Assembly: GCA_004154925.1 (NCBI GenBank)
Contig: QJNS01000008.1
Span: forward strand, 372,001 to 436,000
Length of the DNA stretch: 64,000 nucleotides
Origin: Monosporascus cannonballus
Taxonomy: Eukaryota; Ascomycota; Sordariomycetes; Xylariales
Direction of reading: 5' to 3'
Shown piece after piece: positions 1 through 11,700 of the stretch (position 1 is its first letter; every line of letters begins with the position of its first letter). Under the pieces are notes generated by a model. That model worked only from the letters and a program-made list of their open reading frames with translations. It had not been told where the DNA came from and made no database searches. A program made the translations under genes and the position numbers.

Positions 1-244
1 TTGGTTTATAAATTACTAATATTACATAGATAATTAATAAATTGCTAATACTTTGAATAACAAATTATTTAAATTATTTCGAATAAAAAAATTAATTTTC
101 TATTATTTTAATAATAATCTTTTTTCCGAAGTTGACCAAAAAAATACCAAGTTATATACGAAATTTTCGTGATATATTATATCGTATAAACGTAACGTGT
201 TTGTAATACAAAGGCTTCGAAATTCTCTATCGACTTTTCCGTAC
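1..244. other. AT-rich left flank, no gene seen
   Basis: Low-complexity AT-rich sequence to the left of element 1. I see no reading frame, RNA gene or LTR boundary in it. It ends at the target site of element 1. Confidence 0.6.
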
Positions 245-249
245 CTTTT
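245..249. repeat. Target-site duplication, left copy (CTTTT), element 1
   Basis: Five bases CTTTT directly before the 5' LTR. The same five bases follow the 3' LTR at 7216-7220. A 5-bp duplication is normal for Ty3/Gypsy integration and fixes both ends of element 1. Confidence 0.88.
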
Positions 250-658
250 TGTCACGACCTGACAAGCTCAGGCCTACGGAAACGGTCGCAACAAGGATAA
301 TACGACCCACCTTGCAAGTTACGTGACTAAAAGTGATCACTAACGGGTCAGTAATTATTTCAGAATAATCACGATCAAAAACGATTATAATTATTATACC
401 AGAAGTAATCGGTGGTAATCGCCAGTAAAGAACAAAAAGGATATATACGTTTATTATTTCCATAGTTTAAATAGTACCAATTTGTAATACTTATTAATAC
501 TAATCGTTTATAATTAATAATTCGTTATCCAAAACGCCTTTAGTATTACGAAACGTAATACGTTATTATATTTATTGCTTAAATTTTTACGATATTCCTG
601 TTAATATAAATCCGTTGACTTAAGGTTTAATAATTAATTAAACCGTTTAACCGTTATA
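250..658 (+). repeat. 5' LTR of element 1 (family A)
   Basis: 409 bp, starting TGTCACGACCT and ending at CCGTTATA, where the 3' LTR retains the original-looking CCGTCACA. It aligns to 6807-7215 without a gap. The first third keeps more G and C than the matching part of the 3' LTR, while its last third is the more mutated of the pair. Confidence 0.93.
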
Positions 659-1499
659 CGTTATAAGCTTTTATTTAATAGTACCTTTAAATTTTGAGCA
701 ATATCGCCGATATTATATTTACTAGTAAATAACCCGAATGGCTTATTTACCGGGTTTTTGAGAATCTTAATACCGGAATGGAATCCGAGAAGAAAAAGGA
801 ATAACTTTGCCTTTTTCGAAAAGAAATTCTTTGACGCCTGGATATTATAAACGAACGTATTTTTTAGCTGGAATAAGACAAAAATAATTTTATTACGTTT
901 TTCTAAGTTACCCATAAAAAATTCGAGGAAAAAAAAAAGCTCCCGAAATTAGAAAACCTTTTTGGTCGAATTAAGTTATTTAACTGAACTTTATTAAGGA
1001 ATTAGGAGAAATCCTTAAATCCCTTAAATCGGAACCTTTTAATGGAATTTCCATTAAATTATAACTGTTTTTAACCTAATACCGAATATATTTTAAGTAT
1101 TTTTTTATTTAACTTATTATATTTATTTTACGAATTAAGTTTACGGTTAAACGATTTACCGGAAACGTAATTATTTGGTTTAAGCCGGCCATAAAAGAAT
1201 ATGTTATTTTGTTAGTTAAAAAACGAAACCTAAAAATAATACAAATTTATAATAATTATGAATAATTCGAATAAATATTAATGAAAGTATTTAGAATAAT
1301 AAACGAAAAAACAAAAGCCGAAATAAAGATTTAATAATTACGACAAAAAAGATTAATATTTAAGTACGGCAATATATTTATTTAATTGGCATTTAAGCTA
1401 AATTAGGGATAAAAAATATTAATAATTAAGTTTTTCGACGGCCTAAAAAAAGAGATATAAAAGGAATTTTTTAAACTAGATTAATTTAATTATTTGTTA

Positions 1500-2002
1500 A
1501 ATTATATCGTTATAACAGTTAAAATTAATAATCGATAATATGCTTAACGTACGAAAGGTACTAAGGGAAAATATAATAACAAATTTCGGTATATAGCTAA
1601 TACTAACGTTTTTCGGCGTAATAATATTTTTTACGGTATTGAACCAGGCCTTATAAAATTGGAAGTTATTTATAAAAAGGATTGGAGCTAGATTAAATAT
1701 TATAATTGCGAAAAAAAAAGGTATAAGGCCTATAAATGCCTTTCGCCTAAAAAGTTACGAAAAAATAATTAAAAACTTATACCCAAAAAATAATCTAAAA
1801 GGAATTAAAAAAAAATGTAAACTTATTAATATAATTCGACCTAAATATATGCCAGGCCTTCCGTAATAAAAAATATAATAAAAGATACGAAAAGCTAAAA
1901 ATCTGGCTTAATAAGCAATTAAGGAAAAACGGAATATTTTTAAAGGATAGCTAAAAAAACATTAGGGCTGGACGGAAAAAGTTTATTTTAAAACTTTTAA
2001 TC
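1500..2002 (+). pseudogene. Element 1 gag relic, 3' part with CCHC zinc knuckle
   Basis: Plus-strand gag remnant. At 1695-1739 the frame reads K-Y-Y-N-C-E-K-K-R-Y-K-A-Y-K-C. This is a CX2CX4HX4C retroviral zinc knuckle in which the first Cys and the His have become Tyr (TGC to TAC and CAC to TAC/TAT, both transitions), while the second and last Cys survive. The knuckle is the RNA-binding end of Gag. The 5' limit given is approximate, because upstream frames between the LTR and 1500 are too broken to delimit. Confidence 0.7.
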
Positions 2003-5000
2003 GATACGGCAGGATATATATTATTTATTGCAAATAATAAAATTACCTTATTTATAAAAAATAAAAACGATATATTTATAATAGAATTATCCGAATATAT
2101 TACGAGGGATTCGATTTTTTTAATAAAACGGGAAATAACAAAAATAACGAATAATAATATTAATACTTTCGATTTATAACCTTTGAAAATAATTTTCTTT
2201 GATTGATTGTAATAAAGAATTGGCTAAAAAAATGGTATTTATAAAAAAACCCTTTTTATTATTACGAGTGGTATAACTACCAAATAAAAAAGGAGTTAAT
2301 TTAATGTACGGTAAAAAAATATTGCTAAAAGTTATTACGGATTTTTATTTTTAATTAGCATTTACCATAGATCTTAATAAGCGATAAATTTTAAAAGAAA
2401 AAATTTAACGATTTATATAAGATTTTTAATAGGAAGGGGATAAAACCTAATAAAAAGTTATACGTTATATTGAAAAATAATTTACTTAATAAGGAAAAGA
2501 ATTATAGCAAAATTAAGAATAATTAATACGGTTTAAAAAAATAATACGCCGGCAAAAACGACAAATATAGTAATTCGATACGTTATACTAAAAAATATAA
2601 ACCAAATTCGACGGATTTAAATAAGAATTAAAAAAAAAAGGTTATTTATAAGAAAGCCGTAAGATAATAAAACCTAAGGGAATTAGGATAAACTTTTAAA
2701 AAAGGCTTTAAACGCGACGATAAAAACCGTTAATAACCTTATTACCTTAGATATACGAATCGGAATATATTGGTATACCGTAATAGTAAATTACAAAACT
2801 GTATATGGGAATTATATTGTACCGGACGTAATTAACGAATTTAAATTATTATGGAAATATAAGTTAAAACCTTATATAGCGATAAATGCTAAAAGTTAGG
2901 ATTTCGCTTACGATAACGGAAAAATCTTACGCGAAATTAATTACTTTAAAATTTTTATTTAAGGACGATACCAAATAATTAATTTCGACGTCGTTTTGCT
3001 TGGGAATTATGATATGATTTTAAGATTATTATAAATACGTTAGTACGAAATTTTGATTAACGGAAAAATTGGCCAGGTAAAATTTTTTTTACTTTTTATT
3101 AATAAATAAAAAAAAAAATTTTAATATTTAATTAAAGATGGCGACGAATATAGGCATAAGGATACGATAAATACCTTATTACTTAAAAGGATAAAATATA
3201 AAAAAGAAATAGGTATTAAAAAAAAATACGACGTATCGTTATTACTATTAAAGCAAAGTTAAAGTAATTAAATGATAATTTAAAACAATAGCCTTAAAAG
3301 TTAGAAAATTTAATTAATATATTATTACAATATTATAGATATAAATAATTTTACAAAAGGGAACTTAATACGAAATTATTAAAATATAGTAAATGGGATT
3401 ATAAAATAATCCTTAAGGAAAAATCCTTAACGAAGTTTTATCTTATTTACAATTTTAACGGAAACGAATTATACGTCCTTAAAGAATATCTGGAAGATCG
3501 GTTATAAAAAGGATGGATTTAATTTTCGAAATTATTAATAGGATATCTAATATTTTTCGTACCAAAAAAAATGGGAAATTGCGATTTGTAGTTAATTATC
3601 GGTAATTAAATAATATTATTATTAAAAATCGAATATTATTACCTTTGATTACAAAAATAAAAAATTATTTTTATAAAGCTAAATAATTTATAGTATTCGA
3701 TTTAAAAAATAAATATAATTTTATTAAAACTAAAAAAAATACGAATAAAAAATAATTTTCAAAATAAAATACGGATTATTTAAATACTTAATTACGTTAA
3801 TAAGATTTATAAACGTACCGGCAATTTTCTAACGAATAATAAATTATATATTACGGAAATACCTTAACGTTTTTATTATGTGCTACCTCGACGATATTTT
3901 TATTTTTTCCGAAACGGAAAAGATATACGTAGGATACGTTTATCAAGTTTTTTAAGTTTTACAGAACATTAAATTATTAATTAACGTAAAAAAAAATTAA
4001 TTCCATAAATAAGAAATAAAATATTTAGGATATATTATTACTTTAGGACATATTAGGATAAATCCAAAAAAAATCGTTATAATAATAAAATAGCAAACGT
4101 TAATAACGGTTAAAAAAATATAAGCATTTTTTAAATTTGTTAATTATTATAAGAAATTTATTCGAAATTTTAACAGAATAAGTATACCTTTAATTAACCT
4201 TACTAAAAAAAAAAGAATTTAAATAAACGTTAAAAATAAAAAAGGCGTTTTAAGAAATTAAAAATACGATTACTAATAAGCTAATATTAATTATGTACGA
4301 TTTAGTACGCCCCGTCGAATTAAAAACTGATATTTTAGATTACGCGTTAGGCGCCGTAATCGGATAATAAGATAATTAAGGCAAATTATACCTTATTGCA
4401 TTTTTTTTATATAAGTTAAAAAAAACTAAATTTAATTACGACATTTTAAATAAAAAATTTATAGCTATTATTATGGCATTTTGCAAATTTAGGTATTTCT
4501 TAAAAAGAAATTTATATTAAATTAAGGTTTATACGGATTATCAAAATTTTACCCGATTTATTACGATTAAAAAACTTACAGGACGATAATTACGATACGC
4601 GGAAAAGTTGGCGAATTTCGACTTCGTTATTATTTACAAGAAAAACGTAAAAAACGGCAAAACGGATATCTTGAATAAGCAACCAAATCTCGAAAAAAAA
4701 CTGGTTAAAATTAACCATATAATTTTCGATACTATTATAAAAAAATATTTATATTTATGATAAATTATAACGATTCGGGTAATATCTTTGGATATATATT
4801 AGAAAATCTAATAATATAACGATAGTTTCCTAAAAAACTAAAAAATAAATAAGGTATAAGTTCCAAAAAAATATTAAATAAATTTAGTACGAAATATATA
4901 TAAATATTAATTATATGGATATCTAAGGATCTATAAAACCTTAAAATAATTTTAATGCATATATTTTTTTCTTAAAATAAAAACGATAATTTAAAAAATA

Positions 5001-6139
5001 CGACGATAATATAACTTTTGTAATAAGGTTAAGGCATAACGATATAAGATTTATAAAAAATTATAACCATTATTAATTTCAAAAAGATTATAAGATTCGA
5101 TTATTATAGATTTTATTATTAAACTTCCCTTATCCGAAAACCTAGTAACAAAAATATATTACGATAATATTTTCGTTATCGTTAATCGATTTACAAAGTT
5201 TTTTTACTTTTTACCTTATTATAAAAATATTAACGTAAAATAAATAGCGTATATTTTATTTAAAAATATCTTTAGCATATACGGATTATTAATAAAAATT
5301 ATCTTAAATAAAAAATTAATTTTCGCGTTTAAATTTTAACAAAATTTTATAATATAAATAAGCTTAAATTATAAATTATCCAGCGTATTTAAACCCTAAA
5401 TAAATAAATAAACGGAATAATTAAATCAAATATTAAAGGCATATTTATAATATTATATTAATTACGAACAAAATGATTAAGTTAAAAAATTATTTATTAT
5501 TTAATTAATTTATAATACTAGTTATTACGAAAATATTAAAATAATATTATTTAACGCAAATTTCGGTTTTATTTTAAAAATTTACAAAAAAATACGTAAT
5601 AACGGTCCAATTAATACCAAAATAATCCTTACAACGGAACAATTACGATAATTGTATTAAAAAATAAAAACGGAATTAAAATTCGTACGGAACCAAATAA
5701 GTAAATATTATAACGAAAAAAAGTTAAAAGGATTAACTTTCGAAAAAAGAAAATAATTTACTTTACTATTAAAAACATTTAAATAAAAAAATTTAGCAAA
5801 AAATTCGATTTCAAGTATATCGGTCCATATAAAATTAGTAAAAAAATCTTAGAAAATAATTACTAATTAGAATTTTTACTAAAAATTAAATTTTACTTAA
5901 TTTTTTACGTTTCCTTATTCGAGTTAATAATAAAAATAATTAAGATACGAACGGTACAGGATAACGTAAAAATAAAAAATAAAATAATATACGAAATAGA
6001 AAAAATTTTCGATATACGGAAATAAAACGGATTTACCTAATACCTAATTAAATAAAAAAAATATCCAAATTCTAAAAATACCTGGAAGCCCATTAAAAAT
6101 CTTATTGGCGTCCAGTACTTATTAAAAAATTTTTATTAA
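2003..6139 (+). pseudogene. Element 1 pol relic: protease-RT-RNase H-integrase-chromodomain
   Basis: Broken polyprotein, readable by domain. An I-D-T-A motif at 2003-2011 resembles an aspartic-protease active site. Near 2985-3025 comes a protease C-terminal-like LLGNYDMIL. RT begins near 3577 with LRFVVNYR-stop-LN, and its catalytic YLDD box is intact at 3884-3895. RNase H starts with K-T-D at about 4323-4331. Integrase reads DFIIKLP with the Asp at 5109-5111, then VIVNRFTKFF, where the second catalytic Asp has become Asn, then IYGLL. A chromodomain closes the protein at 5990-6139, from YEIEKI to TWKPIKNLIG. Many in-frame TAA codons replace Gln. The protein would normally make and integrate the cDNA. 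Confidence 0.93.
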
Positions 6140-6263
6140 CGACGGCGGGATCGTTAAAATTCCAGAAATCTTCTATAATAAATTAATCGGATAAACCAAA
6201 ACCAGATAAATCGAAAGGAATAAGGGCTTACGCTAATATAATTACGGCGGCCTTAACGGCGGT

Positions 6264-6410
6264 TTATTCCTTTTTTCGTTTTTGCTTTTTTAATTTATTT
6301 AAGGATTAAAAATTACGTTATACCATTTTAATACTTTTAGAACGAACTAAAGATTTTTATTTACGTAACCGAATAAACCGCATTAAGGCCTTATTTATTT
6401 TTTCTTAATA
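6264..6410 (-). pseudogene. Antisense charged/coiled-coil accessory ORF relic in element 1
   Basis: Opposite strand to pol, between the chromodomain and the 3' LTR. The best frame (49 codons including the stop) contains ALMRFIRLRK, KSLVRSK, KMV and SLNKLKKQKRKKE, interrupted by TAA codons that fit mutated Gln. The pattern is Leu/Arg/Lys/Gln-rich with heptad-like Leu spacing. It matches in style and position the better preserved antisense relics of element 2 (8327-8701) and element 4 (near 48300-48350). From memory, charged proteins with LRxQ and a later LDELE-like stretch recur in filamentous fungal genomes in association with repeats. Function is unknown, and the true ends lie beyond the limits given. 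Confidence 0.6.
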
Positions 6411-6790
6411 ACGATATTAGATCTTAAATTAATAATATTATAACTTAAGTAAACGTTTTTTTGTTAAAGTTTTCTTACGTTTAAAACATTAATGTTTACG
6501 GCGGATATTTTGAAAAAAAAAATAACGGGACGCCGGTTTTATCGTAAAATCAGTTACGGGCCATATATTCCTTATAACGAAAAATGTTTTTTATTATTTC
6601 GTATTTTAAATTTTTCGAAAAACATCAAAAATAAAACATAATTTCGAAACCAAACTTTTCAAAAGCCTTTATTAGGTTAATATAACAAATAATAAAAGGA
6701 CAAAACCTATAACAAGTTTTAAAAATACAAAAAACCATAATAAGAAAATAAAAAACTTACCAAGAAAAAAATCTTAAAGGCAAAATTTTT

Positions 6791-6803
6791 GGGAAAAAGG
6801 AAA
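6791..6803 (+). promoter_or_regulatory. Polypurine tract of element 1
   Basis: GGGAAAAAGGAAA lies three bases before the 3' LTR. A purine run here primes plus-strand DNA synthesis in LTR elements. A near-identical run (AGAAAAAGGAAATGG on the minus strand) lies at the same place in element 2. Confidence 0.8.
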
Positions 6804-6806
6804 TCG

Positions 6807-7215
6807 TATTACGACTTAACAAACTTAGGCCTACGGAAATAATCGTAACAAAAATAATACAACCTATTTTACAAATTACGTAATTAAAAGTAATTACTAA
6901 CAGGTTAATAATTACTTCAAAATAATTACGATCAAAAACGATCATAATTACCATACCAGGAATAATCGGTAATAATTGCTAGTAAAAAATAAAAAAAATA
7001 TATACGTTCGTTATTTCCATAATCTAAATAATACCAACTTGTAATATTTATTAATACCAATCGTTTATAATTAATAATTTATTACCCAAAACGCCTTTGG
7101 TATTACGAAACGTAATACGTTACTATATCCATTACTCAGATTCCCACGATACTCCTGCTAACATAAACCCGTCGACTTAAGGTTTAATAATTAGTTAAAC
7201 CGCCTAGCCGTCACA
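6807..7215 (+). repeat. 3' LTR of element 1 (family A)
   Basis: 409 bp, collinear with 250-658 and ending CCGTCACA, so the LTR has TG...CA ends. Its last 130 bases or so retain C and G that are lost in the 5' LTR. Its first 150 bases are more mutated than the 5' LTR. Confidence 0.93.
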
Positions 7216-7220
7216 CTTTT
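7216..7220. repeat. Target-site duplication, right copy (CTTTT), element 1
   Basis: Matches 245-249 exactly. Confidence 0.88.
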
Positions 7221-7587
7221 AATCGGAACGAAATTATTACATACGGATATTTCGTCACCTTATACGATTAATGTAATGTTTAAAAATTTATTAATAAAAT
7301 TAAAAATATATATTATTACTGTCAAATTCAAAATAACTTTTTTCAGAAGTAAGACGAAATATTTATAATGTTATGTTAATTAATAAGTGGAAAATACGTC
7401 AAAATTCGTTTTACTTTTTTTAAAAATTAATCTATTTATATAAATATTTTTTCCAACATTTTCGATAAATAGTCGATGTTTTTTAAAGATTAATCGGCGG
7501 TAATTCAGCTTTGAAGATATACTTTTATTCTGTTATTAAAACGAAAAACCGTTAAGGCTTTATTAAAAAATACACAAAAATATTAGG
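7221..7587. other. Spacer between elements 1 and 2, nothing recognised
   Basis: AT-rich sequence of about 370 bp. It is part of the older host or repeat sequence into which element 1 (left) and element 2 (right) inserted. No frame or repeat recognised. Confidence 0.6.
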
Positions 7588-7592
7588 ATAAT
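7588..7592. repeat. Target-site duplication, left copy (ATAAT), element 2
   Basis: ATAAT directly before the LTR at 7593. The identical ATAAT follows the other LTR at 15091-15095. Confidence 0.86.
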
Positions 7593-8011
7593 TGTAACGA
7601 ACCTATTATACATCCACCTGAAGGTATAAGCACTATCCGAAATGGGGTCTTGATTTATAGGTAATAATAAGGCGAAGAATGATTTAGTGGTTTGTTCGTT
7701 AAAAAGATTTAAAGATTTTTCCCTTAATTAGAGAACGGTGCAGTTGTTGCTGGGTTAAGAGCTTAGATTGATAGTTAAAGAGCGAAACTAAGTAGGTTTT
7801 TTTTATATAAGAGATTAATTTATTATAGATTTTAATTCTTTAAAGTAATTATGTCGTAAATTTACATTATTTATGTAATTTAATGAATTTATTAAATTAT
7901 TTAGATTATATTAATGAGGTTAAGAATTTTCACTTGGCGTTTAGTCTTAAGAGGTTTGTGTTAGGCTTTAAATGTTGGTTTTTCGAGATAGGAACTTTTG
8001 TTCCCGTAATA
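7593..8011 (-). repeat. 3' LTR of element 2 (family B)
   Basis: 419 bp. Plus-strand ends are TGTAACGAACC and CCCGTAATA (CCTGTAACA in the partner LTR). It is a direct repeat of 14671-15090. Because the element is on the minus strand, this is the 3' LTR. Confidence 0.93.
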
Positions 8012-8026
8012 CCATTTCCTTTTTCT
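8012..8026 (-). promoter_or_regulatory. Polypurine tract of element 2
   Basis: The minus strand reads AGAAAAAGGAAATGG immediately before the 3' LTR. It is the expected plus-strand primer site and closely resembles the tract of element 1. Confidence 0.75.
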
Positions 8027-8326
8027 AAGGATTTTTATCCTAAAGTTAAGAACCATAAGTGGCCACTTTTTATTTATTGGAAAGAGTTCCGGAAAATTTC
8101 TTACTGATTTTATTATAATAAGCCGTATTTTTTTTTAAAAAAAAACCCTCGTTTGAATTAACGCGAAGCGCGTAATAACCGTACAAACTTTATCGAGAAG
8201 TTTAATTCCAAAGTCGTTTTTTATTCGAATTATATTCGTTTTTGGAAGTTCGATTATTTTTATATAATTAATATCCCAAGCTGTGGTTATTATATTCGTT
8301 AACGTTCGGCTTGCAACATATTGGAT

Positions 8327-8701
8327 ATGAATTCTTTAGCGAAAATTGGGGAGGAGCGTAAGCGTTTGCAAAAGGAATAACGTAAAATGGAAGATAAGCT
8401 AATGGAGTTTTTGAGTCGGTTAAAACGTTTACGCCTTTAGCAAAATGTTTTACAAAAAAAGGCCTTTATTATATTAAAAGAAAGTTATAAATTGGATTAA
8501 TTAGAAGAATAAAAGAGATTAAAGGAGGAATAGCGATAAATGGAAACGGAGTAAGTATGATTTATTTCCGAAATAAACGTTATTGCGGAAGTATTTATTT
8601 TTTTTCCATTAAAATGCCGCAGGGTGGGATTTAAGCGGGGGACCGTTATCGCCTGCGATTTTGGCCGTATTAGAGACGGTCGGTTAGGATTTTGGCGGTA
8701 A
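8327..8701 (+). pseudogene. Antisense charged/coiled-coil accessory ORF relic in element 2
   Basis: Plus strand, opposite to the element. One frame of 125 codons starts at ATG 8327 and reads MNSLAKIGEERKRLQKE, then KMEDKLMEFLSRLKRLRL, LKESYKLD and LEE, and ends at TAA 8699-8701. It contains eight internal stops. Seven are TAA or TAG, which fit CAA/CAG Gln codons hit by C-to-T mutation; the eighth is TGA. The 5' two thirds is strongly charged, with Leu spacing typical of a coiled coil. The C-terminal third is more basic. The relic lies between pol and the 3' LTR, as in elements 1 and 4. The amino end could extend further upstream. Function unknown; an antisense accessory protein is inferred from recurrence in two LTR families. 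Confidence 0.75.
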
Positions 8702-8759
8702 AACGTCTTAATTAGGTCCATTATATTCGTTAAGTGATTAAGTGGTTTTTACTAATTTT

Positions 8760-11700
8760 TTTATGTAAGTATTTTTTCTATTTGACTATGTACTAAATTT
8801 TGTTTTTGGTTATTTTGAAAATTATTATACGTTCGATTTCGTATTTGTTAATTTTTTTTTCAAATTTTAGTTCCGTTTTTAATGGAACGTTTTTAAATAT
8901 TGGTTTAAGCAAAGAAATATTGGAAAACAAGATATATTTTAATGTTTTTGAATAACGCCAGTCGGTAGTTAATTTTAGAAATGATTTCGTTAATTTTAAA
9001 TAAATTAAGATTTTTGAAATCGAGCTTGTCGTTAAGTTTTTTCGTTTTGATTTATAAAATGTCTAAAGTTACGTTTTGTTTTTAGCATAATAAGTAAATT
9101 TTGTTTTGTTTTATTAAATTTGATTCTTTAATTTTTTTATTATAATATTGGGTTATCTGTTATTAAAGGAATTGTAATTCGTTTTAAAAACGTATTTGTA
9201 TCGTTTTAATTTCTATGGTTAATATTTTTACTTTTGGGGTTATTATAGTAACCTTTAATGTTTTATTAAACGGTTATTTAAGTCGTTTCGTTTTTGCTTT
9301 ATGTCCGTATATAGCTGTATAAGGAAATATGCCTATATTTTCGTTAATAAACGTATTGTAAACGATTAGTGCCAATAGTAAAAACTTTACATAGTTATTT
9401 TCCTAGTAATTAATATAATTTCGAAAATATTATTCCAAAATTTAATTAAGTTGTTTTATTTATTTATCCGTTTAAGGATAATCGGTTATTAAGAATTTAA
9501 ATTTAGTCTTAATTTATTTGAAAAAGTTAATACCAATCTTTAAACTAAAAAGCGTATTTTTATTAGAAATAATGTGTTTTGGTATCCTATGTTTATTAAA
9601 ATAATATATAATAAAGCCGTAAGCTTATTATTTTACCGTTACGTTTCGCCTAAAAAGTAAAAAATACCTCTATTTGGTAAATTTATTAATAATTATTTAT
9701 GTTCCGTCGTATTCCATTCCAGTAATTAGGTTCTTAAATAAAAATAATTTAATAATAAAATCCTAAGTTATGGTATTTTACGCCTTATTAGGAATATTAG
9801 TACGTTGTAATAATCCGTTCGGCTTATAACATGTTATTTTACCTTTGTTATAAATATTGTAATTTTTGATTATTTTTTTAATTTTAGAGTATAGCTTTAG
9901 AAAATCATATCGTTTTTATAATCGTTTAATAGTTTTGAAAATTTCTTAATATTTATGTAATTGGTCCTTATAAAATTCCTTTACAAATTGTTTTTGTTAA
10001 TCCTTGGGTACATAAATTTTGCCATAGTACAGTAATTAATCTTTTGGTTATCCTTTTAGCTGTTAAACCTTTTTTTGTTTTTCCGTATCGTAGGAACTCC
10101 GGAACCGTATTAAAAATTCGGTAATTAGTTTCTTTATTATTTTGCATAATTGTATAATGCTTTCTTTGTTGTATTATAATATCTGTATGCTTTTTTTTGG
10201 GAATTTTGGAGTTATAATCTTTTTTGCGGCTGAAAATGTCCGCCTGGATATTTTTTTTTGATATAACAAATTTTAAAGTTAAGCCTAAATAGAAAAATTA
10301 TTTATTTTTTATATAGTTTATTTAGCTTTTGGGTTTTGATAAATCGCGTAAGCTTTTTGTAATTAAAGTAAATATTAAAAGGTTTTTTTAGTTCCGTTAA
10401 AGAAAGGTTTTTATTTCTTAAAAGTAGTAATAATTATTAATAATTCCTTATCGTAAATCTGGTTTTTAAATTATGCATTTCGGAATACTTTTAAATAGTA
10501 TATTACTAGGTATTATTTGTCGTTGTTATCTTATTGCTTTAAAAGTACATTTAAGGCGTATTTTAAAGTATTTGTTTTTAGGCGTTTTTTATTTAAGTTT
10601 AGTATTTTTAGGATAAGTTTATTAGTAATTTCTTTTTTTAGTATTCGAAATACGTATTTGGTTTTTTTTAGGAGTTCGAATTTTTTTAAATATATTTCTT
10701 AGTAATGAATTTCGTTAACGGCCTGATTATATCTTTATATCCCTTAATTAGGCCGCGTACGTAACCCTTGAATCCTAAGATTTGTTAAACATTTATAACG
10801 GTCGCCTAATTAAGGATAAGCCAGTCCTTAACTGCTTTTAATTTAGAATATTAAATCTGAATTTGGCCGAAAATAAAAGTAAATCTTAAAAACTCTAGGT
10901 TTTGCGTATGCTATATATTTTTAGCAGAATTAATTCGAATATTTGTTTTATTTAAAATCCTTAGCATTTAAGCCATATGCTTTTTGTACTTTTTTAAAGT
11001 TTCTAAGTAAATGAGAATGTCGTCGAGGTAGATAAATACGAATTTATCTTAAAATTATCTGTGAATGATTATGATTAAGCTTTGGAAACTGGCGAAAGCA
11101 TTAATAAGTTATATCGGTATTATTTTGTATTCTTAAAGTCCGTATACCGTTTTAACTGTTGTTTTCAATTTTTCTTTTTAGCTATTTGGATATAATAGTT
11201 ATTACGAAGGTTAAGTGCTATAAATTATTTGGTTTTGCTGGCGTTTTCTTAAGATGTTTATAAAAGTTAAAAAGTATTTATTTTTAATTGTGATATCGCT
11301 TAATTATTTGTAATCGATTATTTTTCGGTAAACCGAGTTTTCGTTTTTATCGATTTTTTGCTTATTATCCTTTGTTTTTGGTATTATAAGAATAAGGTAT
11401 CCAGTAGGATAGTTAAAAGGCCGAATATATTTTTTTTAAATCGAGTTATATGTTTTTTTTATAAGGCCTTTTATTTTTCTAAGTTTATATAGTAGATTTT
11501 ATAAAGGTTAGGATGATGTCCTTTTTTGATAAATATGCGATAATTCTATTAACCGTAAATAGGTAATTTATGGTTTTTTTTATTTTGAAATAGTTTTATA
11601 AACCTTTGATATTCAGACCGTACCGTAAAGACTTAATTAGGGATTCGTACTTTTTTAATAATATAACAAATTTTTCGCTTATTTTTTTCCGGTTTTTTTA

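Larger units (their letters stand above)
250..7215 (+). mobile_element. Element 1: full-length Ty3/Gypsy chromovirus, family A, RIP-degraded
   Basis: Complete LTR retrotransposon of 6,966 bp with two 409-bp LTRs and a perfect 5-bp TSD. Internal order on the plus strand is a CCHC knuckle, protease-like motifs, reverse transcriptase with YLDD, RNase H, integrase and chromodomain, then a polypurine tract. This is the chromovirus branch of Ty3/Gypsy, whose chromodomain is thought to guide integration into heterochromatin. Every reading frame is broken by stops, mostly TAA/TAG where Gln is expected, so the copy is dead. The two LTRs have the same length and seem to differ only by transitions, as expected for RIP acting on an otherwise structurally intact copy. 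Confidence 0.95.

Noticed and set aside
661..915. 84-codon minus-strand frame at the start of element 1
   Set aside because: It lies over the leader/gag region of element 1 in antisense, is absent as a recognisable frame from the other elements, and shows no motif.
8497..8721. 74-codon minus-strand frame near the 3' end of element 2
   Set aside because: It is the complement of the better supported plus-strand accessory-gene relic at 8327-8701.
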